Shown one piece after another: positions 49,782 through 58,253 of a stretch of 64,000 nucleotides of DNA. The notes below the pieces were generated by a model that was not told the DNA's origin, searched no databases, and worked only from the letters and a program-made list of their open reading frames with translations. Positions within the stretch are counted from its first letter, which is position 1; each line of letters opens with the position of its first letter. Origin of the DNA: Clostridiaceae bacterium (GTDB lineage: Bacteria > Bacillota > Clostridia > DUPQ01); assembly GCA_012838235.1 (NCBI GenBank), contig DUPQ01000051.1, positions 1 to 64,000 on the forward strand, read 5' to 3'. The translations under genes and the position numbers were made by a program.

Positions 49782-52651
49782 TTCTTGACCACCTCAATCT
49801 TGTAGCATTCGATTATATCATCAATTTTTATATCATTGAATTTTTCAATGGACATACCGCATTCATAACCTGCAGCTACTTCCTTAACATCGTCTTTAAA
49901 CCTCTTGAGTGAACTGAGCGCTCCGTCAAATATCGTAATCCCGTCTCTGACCAGTCGTACATTGGTGTTCCTGAGTATTTTACCGTCCAGAACCATGCAT
50001 CCCGCCACCGTTCCCACTCCGGTTATCTTAAAGGTTTCTCTTACCTGTGCATGACCGTATACAACCTCTTTTGTTAACGGTTCCAACATACCTGCCATTG
50101 CCTTCTTAACATCTTCGATTGCATCATATATGATACTGTAAAGTCTTATATCCACAGAAGCTTCTTTTGCCAGATCCGTAACATTACCTAAAGGTCTGAC
50201 ATTAAAGCCTATAATGATGGAATTTGTTACTTCTGCAAGAGCTACATCGGTCTCCGTAATAGTTCCTACAGCTGCATGAATAATATGCACTTTTACCTTG
50301 TCACCGGAAAGTTTTACAAATGAATCGGTTAATGCTTCTACAGAACCCTGAACATCGGCTTTGACAATAAGATTAAGATCTTTAATATTTCCGGCCTTAA
50401 TCTGTTCATACAAATCGTCTAAAGTAGTAAGCTTATGAGCTGTCTTAGCCATCTGACGTTCGTACTTTCTTCTCTCTGCTAATGACTTTGCCGTTCTCTC
50501 ATCATCTACGGCATAGAATATCTCACCTGCTTCAGGAGGAGTATCCAGACCTAATATTTCTACAGGCATTGAAGGACCTGCAGAATCAATGCTATTTCCT
50601 CTGTCATCTGTAAGTGCCCTTATATTTCCCACCGATGTTCCGGAGATAATATAGTCGGTCTTTTTGAGAGTACCTCTTTGAACAAGAAGTGTTGTCACAG
50701 TTCCTGCTCTTTCCACACGTGATTCCAGTACAATTCCTTTTGCCTGTCTTTTAGGATTGGCCTTTAACTCCAGTATATCGGCGGATAAGAGTATTGTATC
50801 CAAAAGTGTATCTATACCTTCACCGGTTTTTGCGGATACCGGAATACATTCGATATCGCCGCCGTATTTTGTTGCGACAAGATTATGCTCCATAAGTTGC
50901 TGCATTACCCTATCGGGATTTGCGGTAGGCAGATCGATTTTGTTTATAGCAATAATAATATTGACATTTGCGGCTTTTGCATGATTTATAGCCTCAATTG
51001 TCTGCGGCATTATTCCGTCATCGGCTGCTACAGTAATTATTGCTATATCTGTTACATCCGCTCCTCTTTTTCTCATAGCGGTAAATGCTTCATGACCGGG
51101 AGTATCCAGGAATGTAATATACCTTTCACCTATTTTAACTCTGTAAGCGCCTATATGCTGAGTAATTCTTCCGGCTTCGGTAGCTGCAACATTGGAATTT
51201 TTAATATAATCCAATAATGACGTTTTTCCGTGGTCAACATGTCCCATTACAACTACAACGGGAGGTCTCTCTACAAGATCTTTCGGATCACATTCTTTAT
51301 CGTCATCAAATAAGATATCTTCTTCTGTAATAATGTTTTCCATTTCACATGTGATACCGAACTCATCGGCTATTAAAGCAGCCGTATCAAAATCGATACT
51401 TTCATTTATACTCATAATACCTGATCCCATATCCAGCAATTTGGATAATACATCGGAACCTGTTTTCTTAATGGTTTCCGCAAATTCCTTAACAGTCATT
51501 TCCGGAGGAAGTTTTACAAACTTGAGTACTTCAATTTTGGGTTGACTTGCATCTCTTTTTTTTCTTTTCCTTCTTGTTCCGCCATCTCTGTAAAATGTAC
51601 TGAACAGTTCATCATCCGTAAGCATGAAAGTATCTATTGCACCTTTCGGAGTTAATATTTCTCTCTTTTCATATTTAGTTTGTTTTGAAGCCATAGATCT
51701 TGCAACGGCTGTTTCCTTCTTTGTTTCTTTATTCAGTACCTTTTCCTGATCTTTTTTTATGTATTCTTTCTTTATTACCCTCGGCTTTTCAATTCTTGTA
51801 GAAGTATCGTCATCGCTATCCCTGTCAATCGTCCTCCTGGCTGCAGGTTTCTGTTTACCGTCATGTAAATCGGTACGTGTATATCCGCTCTTTTTATCGC
51901 CCGGTTTCTGTGCATAAGGTCTGTCTGTCCTGTTGTCTCTTTGTTGATATGAGCCTTTATCGGTTCTGGTATCCCTCGGCGGATAGGGCTTATCGGTTCT
52001 TTCCTTCGGAATAAATGTTTTGTCTTTATATGCTTTTTGTTCTATATAGGTCTTTTCTTTTTTGTCTTCCTTTTTAGTTATAACTTCCTTATCCGATGTC
52101 TTTTGTTCGGTTTTTTGAGGTGCCGCCACTTGAGGCTTCTTAATTTCCTGTTCTTCAGCTTTTAACGGTTTCGCCGTCTGTCCGGCACTCTCTTTTTGGG
52201 GAACAGTAACTTCAGGTGTTTTAACTACGACTACTTTCTTTTCCTGGGGTTTTTGAGGTGTTTCTTTCTTTGTTTCCGGGCTTTTTTGCGGTTCTTGCTT
52301 TATGTGTCTGATTGTGGATTTGGTTTCGCCGCCCTTGGTAGTTTTTACAACAACAACCATCGGTTTATCACTTTCGTCTTTATGCTCGGTTTTTGTTTTC
52401 GGCTTAACGGGAGCTTTAACTATAACGGTTTTGACAGGTGATGCGGCATCAGACGAAGTTATTACGGTTGCTCTGACCTTATTTCCGGTTGCAGGATTCT
52501 TTATTCTGTAAATATCATAAATCATCTGCACCTGTTCATCTGTTAAAACAGTATTGACATTAGATTCGATACCCATCTGCTCTAATTTTCTTAGAACTTC
52601 ACTCGGTTTCTTGTCTATTTCTTTTGCTAACTCGTTTACTCTTTTCCCCAT
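49778..52651 (-). CDS. infB: Translation initiation factor IF-2
   Basis: GTPase that brings fMet-tRNA to the 30S subunit; 957 residues. N-terminal IF2-N motif (VNELAKEIDKKPSEVLRKLE), a long Lys/Glu/Thr/Pro-rich low-complexity linker (about 60-355), a second IF2-N-like segment, then the G domain: GHVDHGKTSLLDYI, DTPGHEAFTAMR, NKIDLPTANP, SAKTGEGI; domains II-IV complete to EVVKK. The linker is variable in the family. ylxQ precedes with no gap. Confidence 0.97.
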   Translation of the reverse strand: MGKRVNELAKEIDKKPSEVLRKLEQMGIESNVNTVLTDEQVQMIYDIYRIKNPATGNKVRATVITSSDAASPVKTVIVKAPVKPKTKTEHKDESDKPMVVVVKTTKGGETKSTIRHIKQEPQKSPETKKETPQKPQEKKVVVVKTPEVTVPQKESAGQTAKPLKAEEQEIKKPQVAAPQKTEQKTSDKEVITKKEDKKEKTYIEQKAYKDKTFIPKERTDKPYPPRDTRTDKGSYQQRDNRTDRPYAQKPGDKKSGYTRTDLHDGKQKPAARRTIDRDSDDDTSTRIEKPRVIKKEYIKKDQEKVLNKETKKETAVARSMASKQTKYEKREILTPKGAIDTFMLTDDELFSTFYRDGGTRRKRKKRDASQPKIEVLKFVKLPPEMTVKEFAETIKKTGSDVLSKLLDMGSGIMSINESIDFDTAALIADEFGITCEMENIITEEDILFDDDKECDPKDLVERPPVVVVMGHVDHGKTSLLDYIKNSNVAATEAGRITQHIGAYRVKIGERYITFLDTPGHEAFTAMRKRGADVTDIAIITVAADDGIMPQTIEAINHAKAANVNIIIAINKIDLPTANPDRVMQQLMEHNLVATKYGGDIECIPVSAKTGEGIDTLLDTILLSADILELKANPKRQAKGIVLESRVERAGTVTTLLVQRGTLKKTDYIISGTSVGNIRALTDDRGNSIDSAGPSMPVEILGLDTPPEAGEIFYAVDDERTAKSLAERRKYERQMAKTAHKLTTLDDLYEQIKAGNIKDLNLIVKADVQGSVEALTDSFVKLSGDKVKVHIIHAAVGTITETDVALAEVTNSIIIGFNVRPLGNVTDLAKEASVDIRLYSIIYDAIEDVKKAMAGMLEPLTKEVVYGHAQVRETFKITGVGTVAGCMVLDGKILRNTNVRLVRDGITIFDGALSSLKRFKDDVKEVAAGYECGMSIEKFNDIKIDDIIECYKIEVVKK

Positions 52652-52939
52652 TTAGTTCTCCTTGGTTATCTTGTCGCTTATACCTTTTGCAAAATTTACA
52701 TCGCTTATTCCTATCACTGATATTTCTTCTTTGTTTATAATACTACCTAATTGTTCTTTGGAAAACATCTCCGATATCTCTATATTTTTTTCTTTTATTG
52801 CTCTTAATATCTTCTCCCTTGTATTATCCGAACAATCATGAGCCATAAAAACAAGCATTATTCTTTTCTTCTTTATTTGTGTTATGCAACCGGATGTACC
52901 GGTTACCGCTGCTCCGGCTTTTATTGCCAATCCTATCAT
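52652..52939 (-). CDS. ylxQ: L7Ae-family protein YlxQ, may start upstream at 52963
   Basis: Small RNA-binding protein of the L7Ae/L30e fold found before infB in Firmicutes. The canonical ATG at 52939 gives 95 residues starting MIGLAIKAGAAVTGTSG. In frame upstream lie eight more codons (ATA then EKNNILK) back to a TAA at 52964-52966. The family normally begins with such a helix (N-x-hydrophobic-L-GLA-AG), and GGAGG at 52973-52977 lies 9 bases before the ATA at 52961-52963. I suspect an AUA start giving 103 residues. The rest, LVFMAHDCSDNTREKI, is typical. Confidence 0.88.
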   Translation of the reverse strand: MIGLAIKAGAAVTGTSGCITQIKKKRIMLVFMAHDCSDNTREKILRAIKEKNIEISEMFSKEQLGSIINKEEISVIGISDVNFAKGISDKITKEN

Positions 52940-52949
52940 TTTCAGAATA

Positions 52950-53219
52950 TTATTCTTTTCTATTTATGTATTCCTCCATCTCGTTGTATATAGTATCATC
53001 ATGCTCTATGGAAAATGTTCTTTCAATGCTTTTGGATTTCTTTGCTTTGTTCAGACATTGTAAATCATCGCAAATATATGCTCCTCGTCCGTTCTTCTTA
53101 CCTGTCAAATCCATAGTTGCTTTATTTTCTTCCGTAAGCACAATACGAATCAATTCTTTCTTAGGTTTCATTATTCTGCATGATAAGCACATCCTCATGG
53201 GAATCTTTTTACTCTTCAT
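52950..53219 (-). CDS. ylxR: YlxR/RnpM family protein (DUF448)
   Basis: Small basic RNA-binding protein between nusA and ylxQ; the Bacillus protein RnpM modulates RNase P. Start ATG 53219 (MKSKKIPMRMCLSC) has AGGAG 4 bases upstream and overlaps nusA by 11 bases; an ATG 12 codons earlier lies deeper in nusA. Family motifs MRMCLSCRIMKPKKELIRI and GKKNGRGAYICDD are present. 89 residues. Confidence 0.93.
   Translation of the reverse strand: MKSKKIPMRMCLSCRIMKPKKELIRIVLTEENKATMDLTGKKNGRGAYICDDLQCLNKAKKSKSIERTFSIEHDDTIYNEMEEYINRKE
52961..52977 (-). promoter_or_regulatory. SD and candidate AUA start of ylxQ
   Basis: GGAGG (52977-52973) within the ylxR 3' end, 9-base spacer, ATA (52963-52961) directly after an in-frame TAA. 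An ATT and a CTG lie in frame before the ATG and are less well spaced. Confidence 0.4.
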
Positions 53220-54411
53220 CTTTCTCCTTTTCGGCGGGATGATCAAACAAAGCATCCAACTCGCTTACCGGTTTTGTGTCTTTGGCAAGTAAATCATCCG
53301 ATAAGAGTTGCTCTTCAATGATTCTTCTTAATTCCGTTTCGGGAATGATATCAATTTTCCAGTTGGTAAGTTTTGCGGCCAGTCTGGCATTCTGTCCCTC
53401 TTTACCTATAGCAAGCGATAATTGATTATCCGGAACGGTGACTCTTGCTTTTATCTCACTCTCCCCTTCGGCATTTACAACTTCAATAACATCCACTCTG
53501 GAAACATCCGCAGGACTTAATGCAGATGATATGTATTGAGCCGGATTGGGACTCCATTCTATGATATCTATCTTCTCGCCTCTTAATTCCTCTACTACAT
53601 TGGAAACCCTTATTCCTTTATGTCCTATGCATGCACCGGTGGCATCAACATTCGGGTCATTTGAGTAAACCGCTATTTTTGTCCTTGCACCCGGTTCACG
53701 TGCTATATCCTTAATTTCCACTATTCCGCTCTGAATTTCCGGTACCTCCATTTCAAACAGGCGCTTTATAAGGTCGGGGTGTGTTCTGGAAACAAATATT
53801 TTAGGTTCTTTGCTGGTTTTCTTAACATCATAAACAAAAGCTTTGAACTTGAAATTAACTCCGTAACGTTCACTGGGTACCTGTTCCTTCTTGGGCATAA
53901 TCGCTTCGGAATTACCTAAATCAAGATACACCGTATCGTTTTCCACTCTTCTTACGACACCGTAAACAATCTCCTTAAGCTTATTCTCATATATATCCAG
54001 TATTTTAATTCTCTCGGCATCTTTTATTCTCTGTAAAATGACCTGTTTTGCGGTTTGTGCGGCAATACGACCGAAATCTCTCGGTACCATTTCTTCTTCA
54101 AATTTCAGGCAATAACCTACTTCCACATCCGCATATTGTCTTGCTTCATCAATCAGCATATCATTTTCTTCATCTTCAATCTCGTCTACGATATTCTTTA
54201 TTTTAAACAGTTTCACCTGTCCGGTGTTCACATCAAGACTCACTTCGATATTCTGTTCCGTTTTTGTATGTTTCTTATATGCCGATGCCAATGCCGCTTC
54301 GATAGCTTCTATCAAAGTTTCGGAATCTATACCTCTTTCTCTTTCTATTTGCTTTATCGCATCAATTAAATCAGTGTTTTGTCTTGAATCCGATACAGAC
54401 TCTCTTTTCAT
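53209..54411 (-). CDS. nusA: Transcription termination/antitermination factor NusA
   Basis: RNA polymerase-binding regulator of pausing; 400 residues. N-terminal domain (LIDAIKQIERERGID), S1 domain (about 135-200, GVVRRVENDTVYLDLG), and two KH domains with IGHKGIRVSNVVEELRGEKID and SLAIGKEGQNARLAAKLTNW. Short acidic C-terminus (HPAEKEKDEE), no proteobacterial repeats. 10 bases after rimP, standard order. Confidence 0.97.
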   Translation of the reverse strand: MKRESVSDSRQNTDLIDAIKQIERERGIDSETLIEAIEAALASAYKKHTKTEQNIEVSLDVNTGQVKLFKIKNIVDEIEDEENDMLIDEARQYADVEVGYCLKFEEEMVPRDFGRIAAQTAKQVILQRIKDAERIKILDIYENKLKEIVYGVVRRVENDTVYLDLGNSEAIMPKKEQVPSERYGVNFKFKAFVYDVKKTSKEPKIFVSRTHPDLIKRLFEMEVPEIQSGIVEIKDIAREPGARTKIAVYSNDPNVDATGACIGHKGIRVSNVVEELRGEKIDIIEWSPNPAQYISSALSPADVSRVDVIEVVNAEGESEIKARVTVPDNQLSLAIGKEGQNARLAAKLTNWKIDIIPETELRRIIEEQLLSDDLLAKDTKPVSELDALFDHPAEKEKDEE

Positions 54412-54421
54412 TTCATTCCTC

Positions 54422-54877
54422 CTATAACTTAAATGCTCGGGTTATCTTTGCAATATTCTTATTATCAAAAATCTTCAGGGAATCATTAATTAAAAGAGTC
54501 GTGTTTTCCGAATCTCTATCTTTCAAAGTTCCCGTAAATTTCTTTTGATTATCCATAGCTTTATATAAAGAAACTTCCACTTCACTGTTCATATATATCT
54601 CAAACTCTCTCTCCGTACGTAAATTCTTATCATATCCCGGCGAACTCACTTCCAGATAATATGATTCTCTGATATCCAGATCATCAATTTCCTTATCAAT
54701 AGCTTTGTGCACAAACTCACAATCATCAACGGAAATACCTTCGGGTTTATACAAATACACTCTGAGATATCTCTCATTACCTTCCTTAACATATTCCGCA
54801 TCCAACACTTCAATATTCATCTTTTTCGCATGTCCGGCTGCTATTTCCAACGCCTGTTTTGCTATACTTTTACTCAT
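54422..54877 (-). CDS. rimP: Ribosome maturation factor RimP
   Basis: 30S assembly factor, 151 residues from ATG 54877 (MSKSIAKQALEIA), which follows GAGGAC. An ATG 12 codons upstream falls inside the leader hairpin and its translation (MARHSLIYDED) is not family-like. Motifs: EVLDAEYVKEGNERYLRVYLY, DCEFVHKAID, YYLEVSSPGYDKNLRTEREF. Ends in TAG. First gene of the rimP-nusA-infB transcript, with its own promoter at 54930-54958. Confidence 0.94.
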   Translation of the reverse strand: MSKSIAKQALEIAAGHAKKMNIEVLDAEYVKEGNERYLRVYLYKPEGISVDDCEFVHKAIDKEIDDLDIRESYYLEVSSPGYDKNLRTEREFEIYMNSEVEVSLYKAMDNQKKFTGTLKDRDSENTTLLINDSLKIFDNKNIAKITRAFKL

Positions 54878-54896
54878 TTTGTCCTCATCATAAATT

Positions 54897-54918
54897 AAAG
54901 AGTGGCGAGCCACTCTTT
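54897..54918 (-). terminator. Hairpin between the polC-like gene and rimP
   Basis: 9-bp stem (AAAGAGTGG with CCACTCTTT) and 4-base loop; the minus strand continues AATTTAT, a poor T tract. It begins about 5 bases after the predicted rimP transcript start, so it may be a 5' stem-loop rather than a terminator. Confidence 0.5.
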
Positions 54919-54929
54919 TGTACTATCTT

Positions 54930-54958
54930 AATTTAGCATATATGATTTTCTTTGTCAA
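54930..54958 (-). promoter_or_regulatory. Probable promoter of rimP-nusA-infB
   Basis: Minus strand TTGACA (54958-54953), 17-base spacer ending in TGC, TAAATT (54935-54930), an extended -10. It lies between the polC-like stop and rimP. Confidence 0.6.
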
Positions 54959-54983
54959 CTTCCAGTTTTCATGCCTGATATAC

Positions 54984-57900
54984 CTAACATATATCAGTGA
55001 TTAAGATTTGATCCGTTTTATCCAGACTGTCCAGATAACCGTCGGTTTTAAGCTTTTCCAATAACTCGGAATCTATTCGATTTCTTAAAGCAAAATCATC
55101 CACACTGGAATACGGTCTGTTAATTATAATATTATCTATCATTTTATCGTCTAAATATGTTATTACATCTAACGGTTGGGTAATTGCAGTTAATTCTTCA
55201 TCATGCAGATACCTGCTTTTTAATGAATCGGATATATCGGCTTTTTTAATTATAAAATGATTTTCCGGTGTATCTAAGTCCCTATACCTGTTTATATATT
55301 CAAACTGAAATTGCTTTGGATAATTATCATGATACCATTTTAATATCATCATATTTTTGGAATGAATCAATGCTTCCTCGTATGTAATACAGTATTTAAT
55401 CTTTCTTTTAGATTCCTTATGCATATCATCATCTTTTTTCTCGTCATCAAGTTCGTGTTTAAAACATATGACGTCATATATATCCGTAAGTCGTTCATGA
55501 ATCAGTCTTTCCGCATTATCATACCAGCAACCTTGTCCGTATATAAGGCCTACACAACGAACAAATTCCATACTCGATGCCGGTTTAATCATGGTCAATA
55601 TATCATGTGTTTTACTGTCCGTTGTTATGGAACCGATATCATCATATGTCATTGCACCAATCAAGTCATCTGTCGGATAGACATTTGTTGATTTTAAGAG
55701 ATTACTTATCATCTGCATATCCTCATCCGCCTGTAAAATGAATGTGGAAAAATATTTTCGCAATACTTCATTATCGTAAAGAGTTACCATCTCATTATTT
55801 CTCATAACCATAGGCGAAAAATCATATATAGTATGTTCCAAAGGAAGTAAGTGTATTGCCGTATATCTGTCATATTTAACCGAGAAGGGCCTGTGATCGG
55901 TACATAATTCTTTTAGAATTTCATATACATCATCATATGCATCATTTTGAACATGTATCTTGAAATCATTTTTAAGAAGATAATTATAGCTGTCATCGTT
56001 TAATAATTTACTTAAAATATACGGTGCAGGAGTCGATTCGATACGGAACATTATGTCTTTATCTTTTAAACTCTCTATCAGTTGTTTAATAACCGTTAAA
56101 ATCCCTGCGGTTTTTTCCGAGGTTATCATCTTAAATTCTTTCTCATATGCTTCCGTCTTATCATTCATGTTGGTCAAATATGCGATACTGATAATATCAT
56201 CCTTATAATCCGATTTGATAATGGGAGGAACATTTTCTATTTTTGCATCCAGTAATACGGTATTTTCAACAACTGCCTTGTACGCATTTTCTTTTTCCAG
56301 ATATGAGAATTCCGATAACATTTCGTTGGTAGTCATAAATTCTATCTTTGAAATGTCCTTTGAAAAACATGTGGCTATCGGAATAACATTACACTCAGTT
56401 GCACATTTGTATAAGAATTTATTAAAATTCCTGAATTCATTTATTGTTTTAATTATATTCTTTTCTTTAAGCAACTCTGCATGTCTGTCTGTCAGGAGAT
56501 TGACATAATCATAGAAAGCCGCTTTGGCATATATACTTTCGGTACCCGCATCCTGTAAAAGCATTGAATATAATTCACCGTCCGCATCGGAAGATCCTAA
56601 CAACAAACCGTGTCTGTGTGCTTCAAGATAACTCCTCGGAACTATACTCCAGATACAGTTTCTTTTTGTCAGTATTTTATACAGATTTCTTAAGCCTTCT
56701 TTGTTCTTTACTGTAACTGAAAGCGGATAAACACTCATATTCTCATTCTTAACATTATTGTTTGCAATATTTATACATATCTCTTCATATGTATCAAAGG
56801 ATTTATTTAATATGCCGGAAACATTGTATGCAGCGCTTTGAATATTATCCGATGATGCGTTTAATCTGAGCAGCAGCGTGTTTACCGTAAATGTCTTCTT
56901 CTCCAATATTTCAAATAATCTCTTTACATTGATAACGGTTATTCCGATCTTTGCCAACATTGTCGCAACATAATCGTCATCGGCTTCGGAGAAAATATAA
57001 AGAGCCTTTTGTTCACAGAAATTTCTTATGCCGATGTAATCGTTCTTTTTGAATACTTCCTTTCTCTTTGCTGTTTTATCGGATATATCGCTAATGAAAA
57101 TATTATCTTCTTTGACATAACCTGCACATATATTTTGTGATATCTCTGTCTTATATGGATTAAATATTGCGGTATTATCATCCATCAATACATTCAGCGT
57201 AACCCCTAAAATCATTTTCAGTTTCTGTCTGTTAACAAAATTTTTACTGTAAATATCCACAAATGATTGAATATTTTCTTTAGGCATTATTCCGAAGGCT
57301 TTATGTTTCCATCTTTTTAATTGTTCTAATAGCAAGTCGGCATTAACATGGTCGGTATCAATATTCATCTCAATTCGTTTAATTCTTGCTTTATCGGTTC
57401 TGACACCCAATTTGACCTCGGTTACTTTGTCTGCATTTATAAAGTATCTGGGTGAATTCTTCTCAATCTGATGTTTTCCGGAAACACTGACATATTTATT
57501 TTCCACAATAATTGTTTCGTATTTTTCTATTATATTCCTGTCTTTTTCTCTACTGAAAAACCTTTTACATACTATGGAACCGCTTAAATCATTTACACCG
57601 AACTCAAACAATTGATATCCTTGATTCTTATGTATTTTCACATAAGTGATTGTACCTTCTATTACCACTTTGTAGGAATTACTGTCCAGTTCACAAATAC
57701 GTGTAATTTTCCTTCCTGACGGCTGTTCAATCACCTCCTCTTCAGGCTGAGGCATTACTACCTCAGGTTTTTCATTCCGTATACCGGCAATCGATGCATC
57801 CCTTATTTTAGTCGCATCTTCATTGACGGTTTCAGAAATAATGAATCTTACGTCATTTCCCAAACGTTTTGAACACTTGAAAAGATAGGCATTTATCTTG

Positions 57901-58253
57901 GACATATCGGCAATCATACTTGCCTCTTTCGGTAGGAAAATATATACGGTATTGCTCTTTATTTCATAGTTCATTGTAGATTTATAGAGAATCAAATAAT
58001 TGAACTCATTAAACAAATTTTCATAAATATCTTCTATGTATTCATCTGTTTTTTCTTTATTAAATGTTACATCAATAAAATCAAAAACAATATCGGAAAA
58101 TTCCTTTCCTATATTGTATTCCGACCTTATATCTTTTTTTAATGCAGTTTCTTCCCGGAAAAATATATATCTCTTTACAGATAATTCTATGAAAAGAGTA
58201 TGATTTTCCTTTTCATATCTGAATTTTATGATATTAATGTCGTCACTCAGCAT
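54984..58253 (-). CDS. PolC-type DNA polymerase III homologue, predicted catalytically inactive
   Basis: A 1089-residue homologue at the usual polC locus; active PolC is about 1430. Order kept: N-terminal domain (1-160), OB (about 185-280), PHP part 1 (288-365), exonuclease-like (375-500), PHP part 2 (500-680), shortened polymerase remnant (700-890), tail. PHP metal motif HLHTPMS reads NIDTDHV (298-304); TDHAVVQSF reads MPKENIQSF (323-331). The exonuclease FDVETTG is replaced near ISDISDK. GSRGSVGSS reads RIESTPAPY; PDIDLNF and the zinc finger are missing; KLDILG reads STFILQ (836-841). Retained: MTTNEMLSEFSYL, IYDFSPM, DGYLDSLD. The clamp motif QLSLF reads QILIT. Its start overlaps ispG. Probably a structural or regulatory PolC relative. 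Confidence 0.82.
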   Translation of the reverse strand: MLSDDINIIKFRYEKENHTLFIELSVKRYIFFREETALKKDIRSEYNIGKEFSDIVFDFIDVTFNKEKTDEYIEDIYENLFNEFNYLILYKSTMNYEIKSNTVYIFLPKEASMIADMSKINAYLFKCSKRLGNDVRFIISETVNEDATKIRDASIAGIRNEKPEVVMPQPEEEVIEQPSGRKITRICELDSNSYKVVIEGTITYVKIHKNQGYQLFEFGVNDLSGSIVCKRFFSREKDRNIIEKYETIIVENKYVSVSGKHQIEKNSPRYFINADKVTEVKLGVRTDKARIKRIEMNIDTDHVNADLLLEQLKRWKHKAFGIMPKENIQSFVDIYSKNFVNRQKLKMILGVTLNVLMDDNTAIFNPYKTEISQNICAGYVKEDNIFISDISDKTAKRKEVFKKNDYIGIRNFCEQKALYIFSEADDDYVATMLAKIGITVINVKRLFEILEKKTFTVNTLLLRLNASSDNIQSAAYNVSGILNKSFDTYEEICINIANNNVKNENMSVYPLSVTVKNKEGLRNLYKILTKRNCIWSIVPRSYLEAHRHGLLLGSSDADGELYSMLLQDAGTESIYAKAAFYDYVNLLTDRHAELLKEKNIIKTINEFRNFNKFLYKCATECNVIPIATCFSKDISKIEFMTTNEMLSEFSYLEKENAYKAVVENTVLLDAKIENVPPIIKSDYKDDIISIAYLTNMNDKTEAYEKEFKMITSEKTAGILTVIKQLIESLKDKDIMFRIESTPAPYILSKLLNDDSYNYLLKNDFKIHVQNDAYDDVYEILKELCTDHRPFSVKYDRYTAIHLLPLEHTIYDFSPMVMRNNEMVTLYDNEVLRKYFSTFILQADEDMQMISNLLKSTNVYPTDDLIGAMTYDDIGSITTDSKTHDILTMIKPASSMEFVRCVGLIYGQGCWYDNAERLIHERLTDIYDVICFKHELDDEKKDDDMHKESKRKIKYCITYEEALIHSKNMMILKWYHDNYPKQFQFEYINRYRDLDTPENHFIIKKADISDSLKSRYLHDEELTAITQPLDVITYLDDKMIDNIIINRPYSSVDDFALRNRIDSELLEKLKTDGYLDSLDKTDQILITDIC

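Noticed and set aside
54984-58253. polC-like gene as an ordinary active DNA polymerase III, or as a frameshifted active gene
   Set aside because: The frame is continuous, yet every catalytic motif looked for is absent or substituted, and losses are spread over all domains rather than after one point, so frameshift or sequencing error does not explain it.
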